From: Balaenoptera acutorostrata
Lineage: Eukaryota > Chordata > Mammalia > Artiodactyla > Balaenopteridae
Direction of reading: 5' to 3'
Assembly (NCBI RefSeq): GCF_949987535.1
Contig: NC_080070.1
Location: forward strand, 14,513,770 to 14,577,769
Length of the DNA stretch: 64,000 nucleotides
In this document: positions 20,250-29,889 of the stretch, one piece after another
Position numbering within the stretch: position 1 is the first letter of the stretch
Layout: every line of letters starts with the position of its first letter
Made by a program: the position numbers and the translations under genes
The notes under the pieces: model-generated
What the model was told of the DNA's origin: nothing
The model's input: the letters and a program-made list of their open reading frames with translations, nothing else
Databases searched by the model: none

Positions 20250-20739
20250 TTAACATCCCTTCCAATTCGCGTAATTATGATAACAAGGCAATCTATTTTT
20301 ATTCGATATGTTAGCTGTTTTTATTCTTATCAATCTCATCTTTCATTCAAATATATTTTATTAGTGGCCTAATTATGTGCCAAGTACCGTATTATCTGGT
20401 TTTTGTAGTAGTCCCTTTCCGAGGTGTCACTGTCATTTAGAATTTTATCCTTATCTTCCAAACTGGTAACTTGAAAATATTCGCATCTAAGTCGTGTTGT
20501 TTATAAACATGCCAGGTCTCTCTCTGGTCCTTTCTCCACCCACATTTCAAGGCTGGTCCCTCTCGGCTCACAGCCATTAAATGAATTCCTCTTGGGAACA
20601 ACCTCCTTCACCCACCAGTGGTTCCATCAACACTAATTTCCTGGCCGGTCGGTGGGAATTCGGGTGGGATGTTTTGGAAGTTTGAATGACTCCTGCCCCA
20701 CAGCAAGGCATAACCTGCTCGCTGTGCTGTTAATCCTCG
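20250..20739. other. Immediate upstream flank of the KDM7A CpG island
   Basis: No repeat recognised. In other mammals a divergent non-coding transcript (KDM7A-DT, formerly JHDM1D-AS1) starts near this promoter; I cannot locate its exons from sequence alone, so none is annotated. Confidence 0.4.
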
Positions 20740-21228
20740 GCTCGGACCCACGGAGGTCGCGGGGCGGCTGCTAATTGATTTAAGATTCTCCCCGGGTCGG
20801 GAGGTGGCCCTGGCGGGGCTCTAATTTCCTCGGTTCGCAGAGCCAGGGCACACACGCAGCGTGCGCCGCTTTTCACTGCGCAGGAACTTCCCCGGCCTCT
20901 GCGTTCACTCAGAAACGCCGGAGCCGGCTGCTCGCACGCGCCCGCTGTCCCCCTCCCGGGGCCGCGCTCCCCGCGCCACCGCGCGTGTCCTCAGGGAGCC
21001 TCTGCCTCCCTCCGCCTCCCCCGCCCCGCGTGCCCTTCAGCCTGTCCCTCCGCCGGGCTGACGCGAGAGGAGCGCGGCGCGGGCGCCGGCGGCAGCACGA
21101 CGTGCGCGAGACGCACGGTCCCGCGCGGAGCGCCGGAAGGAGCCGGGCCGGGACCTCGCGCGTCGTGCGCGCGCCGCCGCCAGCCGCCCGCGGCCCCCTC
21201 CCCCCCACCCAGCGCCCGGCTGTGGCCT

Positions 21229-21247
21229 CGCGCGCGCGCGCGCGCGC
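21229..21247. repeat. (CG)n tract, Z-DNA-prone
   Basis: An alternating CG run of about 19 bases in the presumed KDM7A leader. Such tracts can adopt Z-DNA under negative supercoiling; whether this happens here is unknown. Confidence 0.9.
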
Positions 21248-21253
21248 ACTGAG

Positions 21254-21256
<3 letters not shown>

Positions 21257-21283
<27 letters not shown>
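21257..21283 (+). repeat. (CCG)9 trinucleotide tract in presumed KDM7A leader
   Basis: Nine uninterrupted CCG units, then CGGCTGCTGCTCC. It ends 103 bases before the ATG. In the KDM7A frame extended upstream, it would read as a run of arginine codons. Confidence 0.95.
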
Positions 21284-21284
<1 letters not shown>

Positions 21285-21386
21285 GGCTGCTGCTCCGGCT
21301 GCTGCAGGAGGCGGCGCTGGCTGGCGGCTGCGCTCGCTCCAGTCGGCAAGCGGAGCAGCGAGCGAGCGTGTGTGTGTTTTTTAAAG

Positions 21387-21580
21387 ATGGCCGGAGCGGC
21401 GGCGGCGGTGGCCGCGGGAGCAGCAGCTGGAGCCGCCGCGGCAGCCGTGTCGGTAGCGGCTCCGGGCCGGGCCTCGGCGCCCCCGCCGCCCCCGCCGGTG
21501 TACTGTGTGTGCCGGCAGCCGTACGACGTGAACCGCTTCATGATCGAGTGCGATATCTGCAAGGACTGGTTCCACGGCAG
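21387..21580 (+). CDS. KDM7A: KDM7A exon 1 (coding part): start and first half of PHD finger
   Basis: KDM7A (JHDM1D) is a nuclear Fe(II)/2-oxoglutarate-dependent histone demethylase acting on H3K9me2 and H3K27me2; its N-terminal PHD finger reads H3K4me3. This exon encodes residues 1-64 plus two bases of codon 65. It starts [11 protein letters not shown], an Ala-rich leader, then a Pro run and the PHD segment [19 protein letters not shown]. Zinc ligands visible are C40, C42, C55, C58 and H63. The Ala/Pro-rich N-terminus separates it from PHF8 and PHF2, which start almost directly at the PHD. The ATG has A at -3 and G at +4. The donor is CAG|GTAAAT at 21581; reading through gives an in-frame TAA at once. 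Human KDM7A is about 941 residues, so only the first tenth is in this window. Confidence 0.95.
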
Positions 21581-22730
21581 GTAAATAAGCCCCTTCCAGC
21601 CCCGCCGCCGTCGCCGGCCACCGGCCAACCGCCGCCTTCGCCGCTCCGGCCGCCCGCGCCGCCCTCCGCCCGGCCGCCGCACTGAGCGCCGAGGGGCCCC
21701 GGCGCCGAGCCCCCGGCCCGGGCAGTGGGGCACGCGGGGCCCCGGGCTCGCCGGGCGCCGGGCGGGCTACGGGGGCTGGTGGGATCGCCCGGCCGGGCGA
21801 AGAGTCGCCACAACAAACGGGAACAAAGGGGACCAGCCGAGAAGTTGGCAGGGGGAGACCGGGGCGAGGGGACGCGTCCGGGGCAGGCGCCGGCGGAGGC
21901 GGCGGGCGGAGCGCCGGCCCGGCCCGCCGCCCCTCGCCGCACCCGCAGCCCGCCGCCGCCCCGCCCGCCCGGGGCTCCCGGCCCGGAGTCGCCGCCCGGC
22001 CGGCCGCCGTGCCCGGCCGGCCGCCGCGCCTTCCTTCCGGGCGGCGACCGGCTGGCCCCGGCCCGGGGTCTCCAGAAATTGCCCTCCTTCCCCCCGCCTC
22101 CGCCCGCGGGTCGCGGTCGCGCCCCCTTCCCCGGTCTTTATCAAACTTCCTCGGCCGCGGGGCGCTGAGACGGGGGCGTCGGTAGCGCCAGCCCGGCGGG
22201 GCTCCGCGGAGTAAACAGAGCAACAGATGAGGCACTCTCGGGGACTTGAAAGATGCCAGTCGGAAGTTCGGGCCGGGGGTCCCGGGCGGGGCGGCGGGGC
22301 GGCTCGGGTCGTGGCCTCCACCCGCCACCCGGGCGCAACCCGTCCCGGCGGGGGTGGAGCGGATGGAGTGGGCAGCGGGGCCCGAAGGGACAGCCTCTCG
22401 TCCCCAACCCCCCGCGTCGCCCCCGCGCCGCAGCCCAAACTTTACAAAGAGTGAAATTTCCCGTCGCCCGAGGGGCCGGCGACACCCGGGCGGCCCGGGG
22501 CCAGCGCCCGGGGGCCTGGTACGGGCGAACTTTCGCCGGACGGTGGGGATTTCGGGTCGGGTGGCGGGGGCGGCGAGCGTCGCCCTCTGCCTCGGCCGCC
22601 GCCTGTGTTTCGGGTTTGACGTTTGTGAGAGCTTGGGCCGCCTCCGCCGCCGAGCCGCCGACTCGTGTGTTTTGTAATCAAAGTGTGAGGCTAATAAAGG
22701 GCGGCGCCACAGCCTCTTGACTCCGGCGTG

Positions 22731-24885
22731 GGAGGGATTCGCAGGCATTTAAACAAAGAAACTAGTTGAGGTTGGGCTCCCAAAGTCCTTATTTGGGTCT
22801 TGTGGCAAAGCCTGCGGTCACTTTTAGGTGATGCAGGTTTCCCGAGCACCGTTTCATGTCGTATCTGGGCGAGAGTACGCTCGCGGGTAAGAGCAGATAT
22901 GGTGACTGTGATTGTAGGAAGTGTCCTTTGATTGACAGCAGGACATTTAAATACAGCCTCCGCTCCCCCCCTCCCCAATTTTGTAGAAACGCTGCACGAC
23001 CAGGCCAGATGTCTTAGTCTCCCTCTACTGGACCTGGGAGAGAAAACCAGTTAAATTACAGCGTTCTTGTCAGTGTTTAGTGCTAGGTACAGTTGGTTTT
23101 ATTTAATTTTCAGCTACAGCTAGTTTTCATCAGTTTTCAGGTTGCACAGTTCTGACAGCACAACAACAGAGGGGGGAAAAAAACCCCAACAAATTGTCAC
23201 TGTAAAAGAAGGACAGCATCCTTATTTTGTATATCAGATAATCTTTTAATAGTCTGGTATATGCTGGGAATGTTATTGCAAATGTGCCGCTTTGTAATAA
23301 GAATAAATTATGTAAAGTGCTTTCTTTATTACTTGAAACCGATGTTTCGCCTATATTTTGATTGTATGTAAAACTGAAATATGAAGATACCAAGTTTTGC
23401 CAATTCTATTTCTACATCTTCTTTTCCCATCATAGGCAACCAGAATAGAGATTATCCAAAAATCTAGGTTACATATAGAATAAAACCCAAATCCCTGGTG
23501 ATTATGTAAATACTTATTTTTTTCAAAGAACTGTTTTAGCTGCATAAGAAATTTGTCCCATGGTACAATGTAGAGATTTGATGGCTTAATAAATTTTTGA
23601 CTACAATTTTATTTATCTTAATTTAAGTAACACTATAACCATGAAAAACTGCAGGTAGTTTATGGAGAATTTTGTTAATACATTTAAATACAAATTCGTA
23701 AATAGGAGGAGTTGAAGGGAGAATAAAGAGGCTGTGTGTGAAGGAGGGAGAGCAGGGCCAAAACAAGTATGGTCTCCTTTGTCACATAGATTTGTGTGAC
23801 TTTATATCTGTGGAAGTGACTTTGAAAAGTGCTTTTTGAACCCAGGGCTTTTTTGACCAGCAATCCTTGATAAGTTAATGTGATTCAGATGTCAAAAGTT
23901 AGAAAATTTAGTGATAATGTCCTGCCATGCTTATTAGCAAGTTTAATTCTTAATGAAACATTGGTAATATGGGGTCCATATGTTTTTCCTGTAATCAATA
24001 TTTACTTTGTTTATTGTACCACAAAATGAATGCTTTGTTGAACACAGCAAAATGTTCCTTAGGTATTAATTATTAAACAACTGTCATTTGCTTATGTGAG
24101 AATTGGCCCCTAAAGTACCAAAGTACAACTTTAACCCCCATGCTCAGCTTTCCTTTGGTTTCCAGGGATGGTCCATCTGCAGAAGAGAAAGAGAGGGTAG
24201 GAGGGTGGATACAGAGAATTGTCTTTCCTGGATAACTTCTTGGTACTTTTATTTTTTTCGAGTAGGAGAATTTTTTAAACTCAAGGAGTCAGTAGATTTT
24301 GGTATAAATTTGGGTTAACTCTGCCTGGAGTTTCTGACATCTGGAAATCCGAAAAGTTTTTGCCCTAATTTATCCTGAGTGGGAAGGAAGATCCTCCCTT
24401 GATGCTTTTTAGCCAGGCATGAGGGCAGATGGAATCAGCTTCCTCCAGGTTTGAGGCTTTTGAACTTTGACTGCATCCTTGGTGTTCAGGAATTCCAGTC
24501 CCTCAGTCTGCCTAAGCCTTTTCTGTAAGTGAGAGGGGAAAAGAACATGTGCCCAGGGTACAACATATAATTGATACCTTAGGGGCAGCAAGCTGAGGAA
24601 TTAACAGGATTTTCCTGGGCAGGTTCCTTCCAACCTAGAGATGGAGTTTTTCCTCTCTGAGTCCTTGGTGGAAGTAAGACAATGGAGATCTTTCTTGACA
24701 ATGCCCTACCCCCTACTAATCTCTAGGATAGATGTCTTTCCATAGAGCTTTTATATCATCCTATGCAAAATGGCATCATTGCCCTGATTCAGTTGTATTA
24801 TATTGTCTTTTGTCTCCCCATTATAATGTAAACACCTTTATTTATTAGTCTTGTTAGTCATATATTCATGTTGATTGGCAAAAGT
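22731..24885. other. Repeat-poor 5' part of KDM7A intron 1
   Basis: About 2.1 kb with no interspersed repeat recognised, unusual for this window. First-intron sequence next to a CpG island often holds enhancers. I see no open frame or RNA structure that stands out. Confidence 0.45.
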
Positions 24886-25500
24886 AACATATTGTAGAAA
24901 AATTGAGAGGTATAGAAGAGAATCAAGAATATGAAATTACCCGTCTTCCAGTGATTACCAGTATTTTAACATTTAAGGTATACATATGTATTTTTAAAAA
25001 TGAAACAAAACTAGGAATTTATTTATGCGTTCTACTGTTACCTATCATTCATTAATGTATACTTTTTCCTATATCTTTAATGTTCTTTGAGAAACATTTT
25101 CAGTGGCTGCATAGAGTTTAATTTCATGGAAGTACAATACATTTCAAAATCATTCTCCTCATGTTAGTTTTTTACTTTGTTTACTAGTTTTTCTTCTATT
25201 TCCTAATGATGGATGGTTGATTGACATCCTTCTGAATAAACCATTGTTGAGCATCTGTAATCGTTTCCTTAGAATAAATCAAATGAGTTAATACATGTAA
25301 AACACTTAGAAGAAGATCTGGCCCATGTAAATACTCAGTAAGAAATTTCCTTGAAGTAGAGTTATTAGTCACAAGGCATAGATATTTTTAGGCTTCTTGT
25401 GCCTATTGCCAGAATGTCTTTCAGAAAGGTTATTTCAGTTTATACTCTCACCTACTGCCTACTTGCGTTTCCCTGGATTCTCACTAAGGTATTATTAACC
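24886..25500. mobile_element. Old LINE-like fragment with a MIR piece inside
   Basis: GTAACATATTGTAGAAAAATT, ACTTTTTCCTATATCTTTAA and TTATTAGTCACAAGGCATAG have the character of an old antisense L1 3' region. A MIR-like segment (GAGTTAATACATGTAAAACAC... GTAAATACTCAGTAAG) sits at about 25285-25345. Boundaries are uncertain. Confidence 0.45.
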
Positions 25501-25547
25501 ATTATCTCCCTCCCCCCGGCCCCCCCAAAAAACCCCCAAACAAACAA

Positions 25548-26060
25548 AAATGTTGCCATTCTGCAGATACCAAAAGACATACCCATGAACCCAGAAGCCC
25601 ATTCATGGCAGCACTATTCATATTATCCCCAAACTGGAGCAACTTAACTGTCATCAATAGTCGATTATATAAACTGTGGTATAATCATAAAATGGAAAGC
25701 TACTTAGCCATAAAGAAGGAATGCACTACTGATGTATGCAACAACGTGGGTGAATCCCACGGATATAAGGTTGAACAAAAGAAGACCGACATGAAAGCGT
25801 ATACTGTTTGATTCTACTTACATGAAGTTCAAGTACAGGCATAATTGAGTAGAAGTCAGACTAGTATTGATACCTCTCTGGGGGTATTTACTGAGAGGAG
25901 GCTCAAGGGAGCTTCTGAGGTGCAGGAAATGTTCTATATCTTGGTCTTGGGTTGTTGTTACATGAGTGTATACTGATGGAAAAGTCCACTGAGCTGTATG
26001 GGCACTGAAGATTTTTTTAAAACTTTATTACACTTCAAACATTAAAATAAAAAGTTTAAA
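25548..26060 (+). mobile_element. L1M-type LINE, end of ORF2 and 3' UTR
   Basis: The end of ORF2 is recognisable (AGCCCATTCATGGCAGCACTATTC, GCTACTTAGCCATAAAGAAGG, GCAACAACGTGGGTGAATCC), then the 3' UTR (CTCTGGGGGTATTTACTGAG, GGAAATGTTCTATATCTTGG) and an A-rich end. The frame is broken; it is an old L1MB/L1MC-type copy in the sense direction of KDM7A. Confidence 0.75.
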
Positions 26061-26169
26061 AAGTTAAAAATTTGCCACTTTAGTAGCTGACACATAGTAT
26101 TTTGTAATTTTACTTCATTTCTTTTTCCGGACACAAGGGACTGCCTCTTGTGTTTTATCAAGTATGCTG

Positions 26170-26650
26170 TTGGCTTTGGCCCAGTTTGCAGTATGCCTGG
26201 CGCTGTTCTTGGTGCTAGGAATATAGCGATGAACAAAGCAAAGTCCTTGCTATCCCGTAACTTACATTCTGTGGAGGTGTGGATGGTGGGGAAGTGGGAT
26301 AGTTGAGTAAATATACATGGCAAAAGAATGCTAAGTGCTGTGAAGAAAAATTGAGTTAGGAGAAGAGAGAGGACTGGGGGTGGTATAAGGCTGCTTTCAT
26401 ACGGTGTGATTATGGAAGGCTTTGCGAAGGAGCCATTTGAACACTAGAAAATTTTGGATTTCACTCAGAGCAAATAGTCAAATATTTTGAGTGGAGGAAT
26501 AAACGATCTGACTTAACCTTTAAAAGGTTCACTCTGGCTGCTACATGGAGAAAATACTGGAGGGGGTGGCAAAGGTGACAGGCAGGTGAGTAAGAAAGCT
26601 ATTGTGATAATCCAGGTGAGGGATGATTTTAAATGTTTGAGTGGTTTTGG
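26170..26650 (-). mobile_element. L2 LINE 3' region, reversed
   Basis: The + strand shows GCCTGGCGCTGTTCTTGGTGC, GAACAAAGCAAAGTCCTTGC, AACTTACATTCTGTGGAGG, GGAAGGCTTTGCGAAGGAGC, AAAAGGTTCACTCTGGCTGC and ATTGTGATAATCCAGGTGAG, the reverse of the L2 3' region. Confidence 0.75.
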
Positions 26651-27326
26651 TAATTTACCAATGTCCTAAATTAATTTTCATTCCTGAAGTTTGAATGAAC
26701 GAAGAGCCTGGTTTATGGGGATAGAAGCATTTTACCTAGAATAATGCTACTGGATAGGAGTTTCTCAGCTACTCATAGGAGAATATATGAGTATTTTCTT
26801 CATATGTTTCACTTATAATAGTATTCTACATATATACTCAATTTTGCTATTTGAACTAAAATATGTTGTGAAATGGAGTCTTATCTCAGAATGCTTAGTG
26901 GCACTAACATATAGTTCTCTCATCAAGCTTTAAAACTTTTTAAACCATCAGTTTGGGGCAGATTTTTGCTTGGTATGCTGTTATATCCTGCGTTCTTAGG
27001 TATGAAATTGAGTTTACTGATCACCTAAAGGGGATGAATGCCTTTATATTTGATGGTCTGACATGGTGGGGCTCAAGAATAAGAACAGAACAGGAGTAAG
27101 TAAAGGAATTTGATTATAAAGCAAGCTTTGGTTGGTTTGAGCAGTTGAAACCCCACAATAATTTGCACAGTTTTTGAACAGTTGGTCAGTGCTGATGTTG
27201 CAGCTGCTACCAAGTGTCTAATTCTTTTTGGAAGTCACATTTTATTCCTGTAGTGATTGCCTACTTACTTTTCCATTAATATTAATATTATACTTTTTCC
27301 ATTAATTATGGTGTGAATAAATGGTA
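26651..27326. other. Intronic stretch, nothing recognised
   Basis: AT-rich, with no repeat or exon that I can support. Confidence 0.45.
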
Positions 27327-27337
27327 ACATGATTTTT

Positions 27338-27664
27338 AAAAAAAATTAATTAATTTATTTATTTTTGGCTGTGTTGGATCTTTGTTGCTGTGTGTGGGCT
27401 TTCTCCAGTTGCGGCGAGCCGGGCTACTCTTCGTTGCAGTGGCAGGCTTCTCTTTGTGGTGGCTTCTCTTGTTGCGGAGCATGGGCTCTAGGCAGGTGGG
27501 CTTCAGTAGTTGTGGCTCACGGGCTCTAGAGCGCAGGCGCAGTAGTTGTGGCGCACGGGCTTAGTTGCTCCACGGCATGTGGGATCTTCCTGGACCAGGG
27601 CTTGAACCCATGTCTCCTGCATTGGCAGGCGGATTCTTAACCACTACACCACCAGGGAAGTCCG
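27338..27664 (-). mobile_element. CHR-type SINE
   Basis: Complete reversed copy, from an A-rich tail (as AATTAATTAATTTATTT) through the body to CCACCAGGGAAGTCC. Flanks ACATGATTTTT (27327-27337) and ACATATGATTTTT (27665-27677) are the target duplication with a 2-base difference. Confidence 0.9.
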
Positions 27665-27677
27665 ACATATGATTTTT

Positions 27678-28535
27678 GTATGTATTTGTGTGAGCCCTGG
27701 TTCCTTTTATTGGAGAATGGTTGTTAGAAACCAAGGTCTGGCACTCGGTAGGCTCATTGCTTCTAGACGTTCTCAGTGGACACAACTAGGAAATACTCTA
27801 ATCACGCACATGCACACACACCTGTATTTGTGTATATGTCTATTTGTACTAAAACCATAAAACTTTATAGTGATACCTTTGATTCTAATCTAACACCACA
27901 GGGTTCATTTTAAACTTCCCCCTTTCCTTACTTTTGACTTTGTTGACTAACAGAAACGCAGCTCTCATTATCTACAATATATTTATTTGTTCAATCCTAG
28001 TGTATACATAAAGTACATAAAGTAGTTCTCAAATTGCTAACCCATACCCTTCTGAGAAACCCAGTTTGCTAAGTAGATTACGGTATTTGTGTGTAGGTTT
28101 TGTTTTGTTTTGTTTTTGTCTTTAGCCTTGTAATATCTAGGCAGAAAACCGTTTTCTAAAGTTAACTTCTTCTACTTTAGTGTGTTATTTATTTGTAATA
28201 TAGTTCAGGTTTATTTGTTACTGTTTATGTTGCATTTTGGATTCCTCCTCTGTCTTGGTTGGTTTTAATTGTTGGTTTATATTTTGGGTATGTGGAACAT
28301 TACTGTGGTTCTAAGAAGCCAGAAGTTACATGAAAAGGTATACTCAGAAGTGTCTTGCCCTCTTCACTCCTCCTACCCCTCCCGGTCCCCCATCTCCCCG
28401 ATCCCCACGAGTAATCACTCTCTTTAGTTTCTGGTTTATCCTTTCTGTGTGGAGTTTTTTGTTCGTTTTCCCACAAATGTGCAGATCCTTGTGTGTTTTC
28501 TTATATCTACTTTTTTTACACTGTGTAGCATAAGA
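27678..28535. other. Intronic stretch, nothing recognised
   Basis: AT-rich, with a C-rich patch at 28360-28410 (CTCCTACCCCTCCCGGTCCC). Right-hand parts may already be antisense L1. No exon supported. Confidence 0.4.
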
Positions 28536-28539
28536 TAAA

Positions 28540-29395
28540 TACTCTTCACTTTGCTTTTTTTTTACTTGACGGGGTATACTGGAAATCACTCCATGTCAGT
28601 TCATAGAGCTCTTCTTTATTTTTATTTATTTATTTTTTTAGAAAGTAAATCATCACCTTTTTTGACCAGGATTCTTTATTTATTTATTTATGGCTGTGTT
28701 GGGTCTTCATTTCTGTGCGAGGGCTTTCTCTAGTTGCGGCAAGCGGGGGCCACTCTTCATCGCGGTGCGCGGGCCTCTCACTATCGTGGCCTCTCTTGTT
28801 GCGGAGCACAGGCTCCAGACGTGCAGGCTCAGTAGTTGTGGCTCACGGGCCTAGTTGCTCCGCGGCATGTGGGATCTTCCCAGACCAGGGCTCGAACCCG
28901 TGTCCCCTGCATTGGCAGGCAGATTCTCAACCACTGCGCCACCGGGGAAGCCCTTCTTTATTCTTTTTAACAGCTGTACGGTACTCCTTTGTGTGCATGT
29001 ACCCTGTTTTATTCATCCATTTTCTTGTGTATGGGCATTTAGGTTGTTTATCATATTTTATAGTTACAAACAATGCTGTAATGAATAACCTTGTGCATAT
29101 GTATTTTCATATTAATGGAGGTATATCTTCAGGTTAGATTGCTAGAAGTGGGATTACTTGGTCAGAAGATTAAGTGCATTGTTTTGTCAGGATTACCAGA
29201 TTTCCCTCCAGAATGGTTGGACTAGCTTTCATTCCCACCAGCAGTGTAGGAAAGTGCAGCTTTCTCCACATTCTTGTCATCAGGATGTGTTGTCATGTTT
29301 TTAATCTTTGCCAATCTGATAGGTGACAAATGGTATCCCCGTTTTGATCTGCATATCTCTAATTACAAATGAGTTTGAACAACTTTTCATGGGGC
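28540..29395 (-). mobile_element. Old L1 ORF2 C-terminal region, interrupted by a SINE
   Basis: The + strand after the SINE (GTGCATGTACCCTGTTTTATTC, AACAATGCTGTAATGAATAAC, GGTCAGAAGATTAAGTGCAT, TTTGCCAATCTGATAGGTGAC) is the reverse of the end of L1 ORF2. The left piece is 28540-28620; the SINE with its duplication lies at 28611-28962. Confidence 0.75.
28621..28952 (-). mobile_element. CHR-type SINE with candidate 34-bp 3' transduction
   Basis: A perfect 10-base duplication, CTTCTTTATT, flanks the insert (28611-28620 and 28953-28962). Within it, the SINE body and its own tail run from about 28675 to 28952. Between that tail and the duplication lie 34 bases of non-SINE, non-repetitive sequence (28641-28674) followed by a second A-rich tail (28621-28640). 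In element sense the order is SINE, A-tail, unique 34 bases, second A-tail. This is the layout of a transcript that read through into flanking DNA and was then retrotransposed. Confidence 0.8.
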
Positions 29396-29546
29396 TGAGG
29401 GCCATTTTCCTTCCTTCTTTCTTTCTTTCTTTTCCTTTTCTTTTTTTTTTTTTTGATAGAATCATCTGTTTATATATTCTGAGAGCCCCTGCATGTGTTT
29501 GAGCAAGCATACCATGGGATGGTTAATGGAAACTAGTTGAACGTTA
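29396..29546. repeat. T-rich low-complexity tract and short flank
   Basis: (TTTC)n and poly(T) occupy 29408-29454, possibly the tail of the older reversed L1. The rest is unassigned flank. Confidence 0.6.
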
Positions 29547-29556
29547 AGATTCACTT

Positions 29557-29808
29557 CCTGGCATGGACATGTATACACTACCAAATGTAAAATAGATAGC
29601 TAGTGGGAAGAAGCTGCATAGCACAGGGAGATCAGCTCAGTGCTTTGTGACCACCTAGAGGGGTGGGATAGGGAGGGTGGGAGGGAGATGCAAGAGGGAG
29701 GAGATGTGGGAATATATGTATATGTATAGCTGATTCACTTTGCTATAAAGCAGAAACTAACACACCATTGTAAAGCAGTTATACTCCAATAAAGATGTTA
29801 AAAAAAAG
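29557..29808 (+). mobile_element. Young 5'-truncated L1 3' end
   Basis: It reads GACATGTATACACTACCAAA, GAAGAAGCTGCATAGCACAG, CACCTAGAGGGGTGGGATAG and ends ATACTCCAATAAAGATGTTA plus poly(A). A perfect 11-base duplication AAGATTCACTT (29546-29556 and 29809-29819) defines the ends. It carries its polyadenylation signal AATAAA in the KDM7A sense direction. Confidence 0.9.
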
Positions 29809-29889
29809 AAGATTCACTTACTGGGTTGGTTTGTCATTCATCTCAATGTTGCTAGCCACCATGATGGTTTTGACTTTAATTTCAATTTT

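Larger units (their letters stand above)
20740..21386 (+). promoter_or_regulatory. KDM7A: KDM7A proximal promoter and presumed 5' UTR
   Basis: This is the GC-rich segment just upstream of the KDM7A ATG. I cannot fix the transcription start; for this promoter class it is likely dispersed. Landmarks are a (CG)n tract at 21229-21247, a (CCG)9 tract at 21257-21283, a CTG/CGG-rich stretch at 21284-21330, and TTTTTTAAAG just before the ATG. The KDM7A reading frame has no in-frame stop between at least 20799 and the ATG. Confidence 0.7.
20740..22730. promoter_or_regulatory. KDM7A: CpG island covering KDM7A promoter, exon 1 and start of intron 1
   Basis: GC content rises abruptly near 20740 and falls near 22730. 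CpG dinucleotides are dense throughout while they are rare outside. No TATA box is evident; there are many GGGCGG/CCGCCC Sp1-type sites. The island extends about 1.1 kb past the exon 1 donor, common for housekeeping-type chromatin-gene promoters. Long open frames on either strand (up to 455 codons at 21381-22748 on the minus strand) result from the scarcity of stop codons in such DNA. Confidence 0.9.

Noticed and set aside
20740..21386. Divergent non-coding gene (KDM7A-DT) starting at this promoter
   Set aside because: Known from human, but I cannot identify its exons or splice sites here from sequence alone.
20985..21584. A 199-codon frame starting at GTG that includes KDM7A exon 1
   Set aside because: The part before 21387 has no ATG and the end reads into intron 1. 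The annotated start is the ATG at 21387 with a strong context; the upstream frame is kept only as a finding.
21381..22748. Open frame of 455 codons on the minus strand, and others of 100-274 codons on both strands in the CpG island
   Set aside because: They are Arg/Pro/Gly/Ala-rich, overlap each other in several frames, and arise because stop codons are rare in CpG-rich DNA. No domain is recognisable.
28715..29137. Open frame of 140 codons with SLVAASGGHSSSRCAGLSL-like sequence, and similar frames elsewhere
   Set aside because: The same peptide recurs at every reversed CHR SINE (for example 32505-33062, 41900-42238, 57949-58272). It is SINE sequence, not a gene family.
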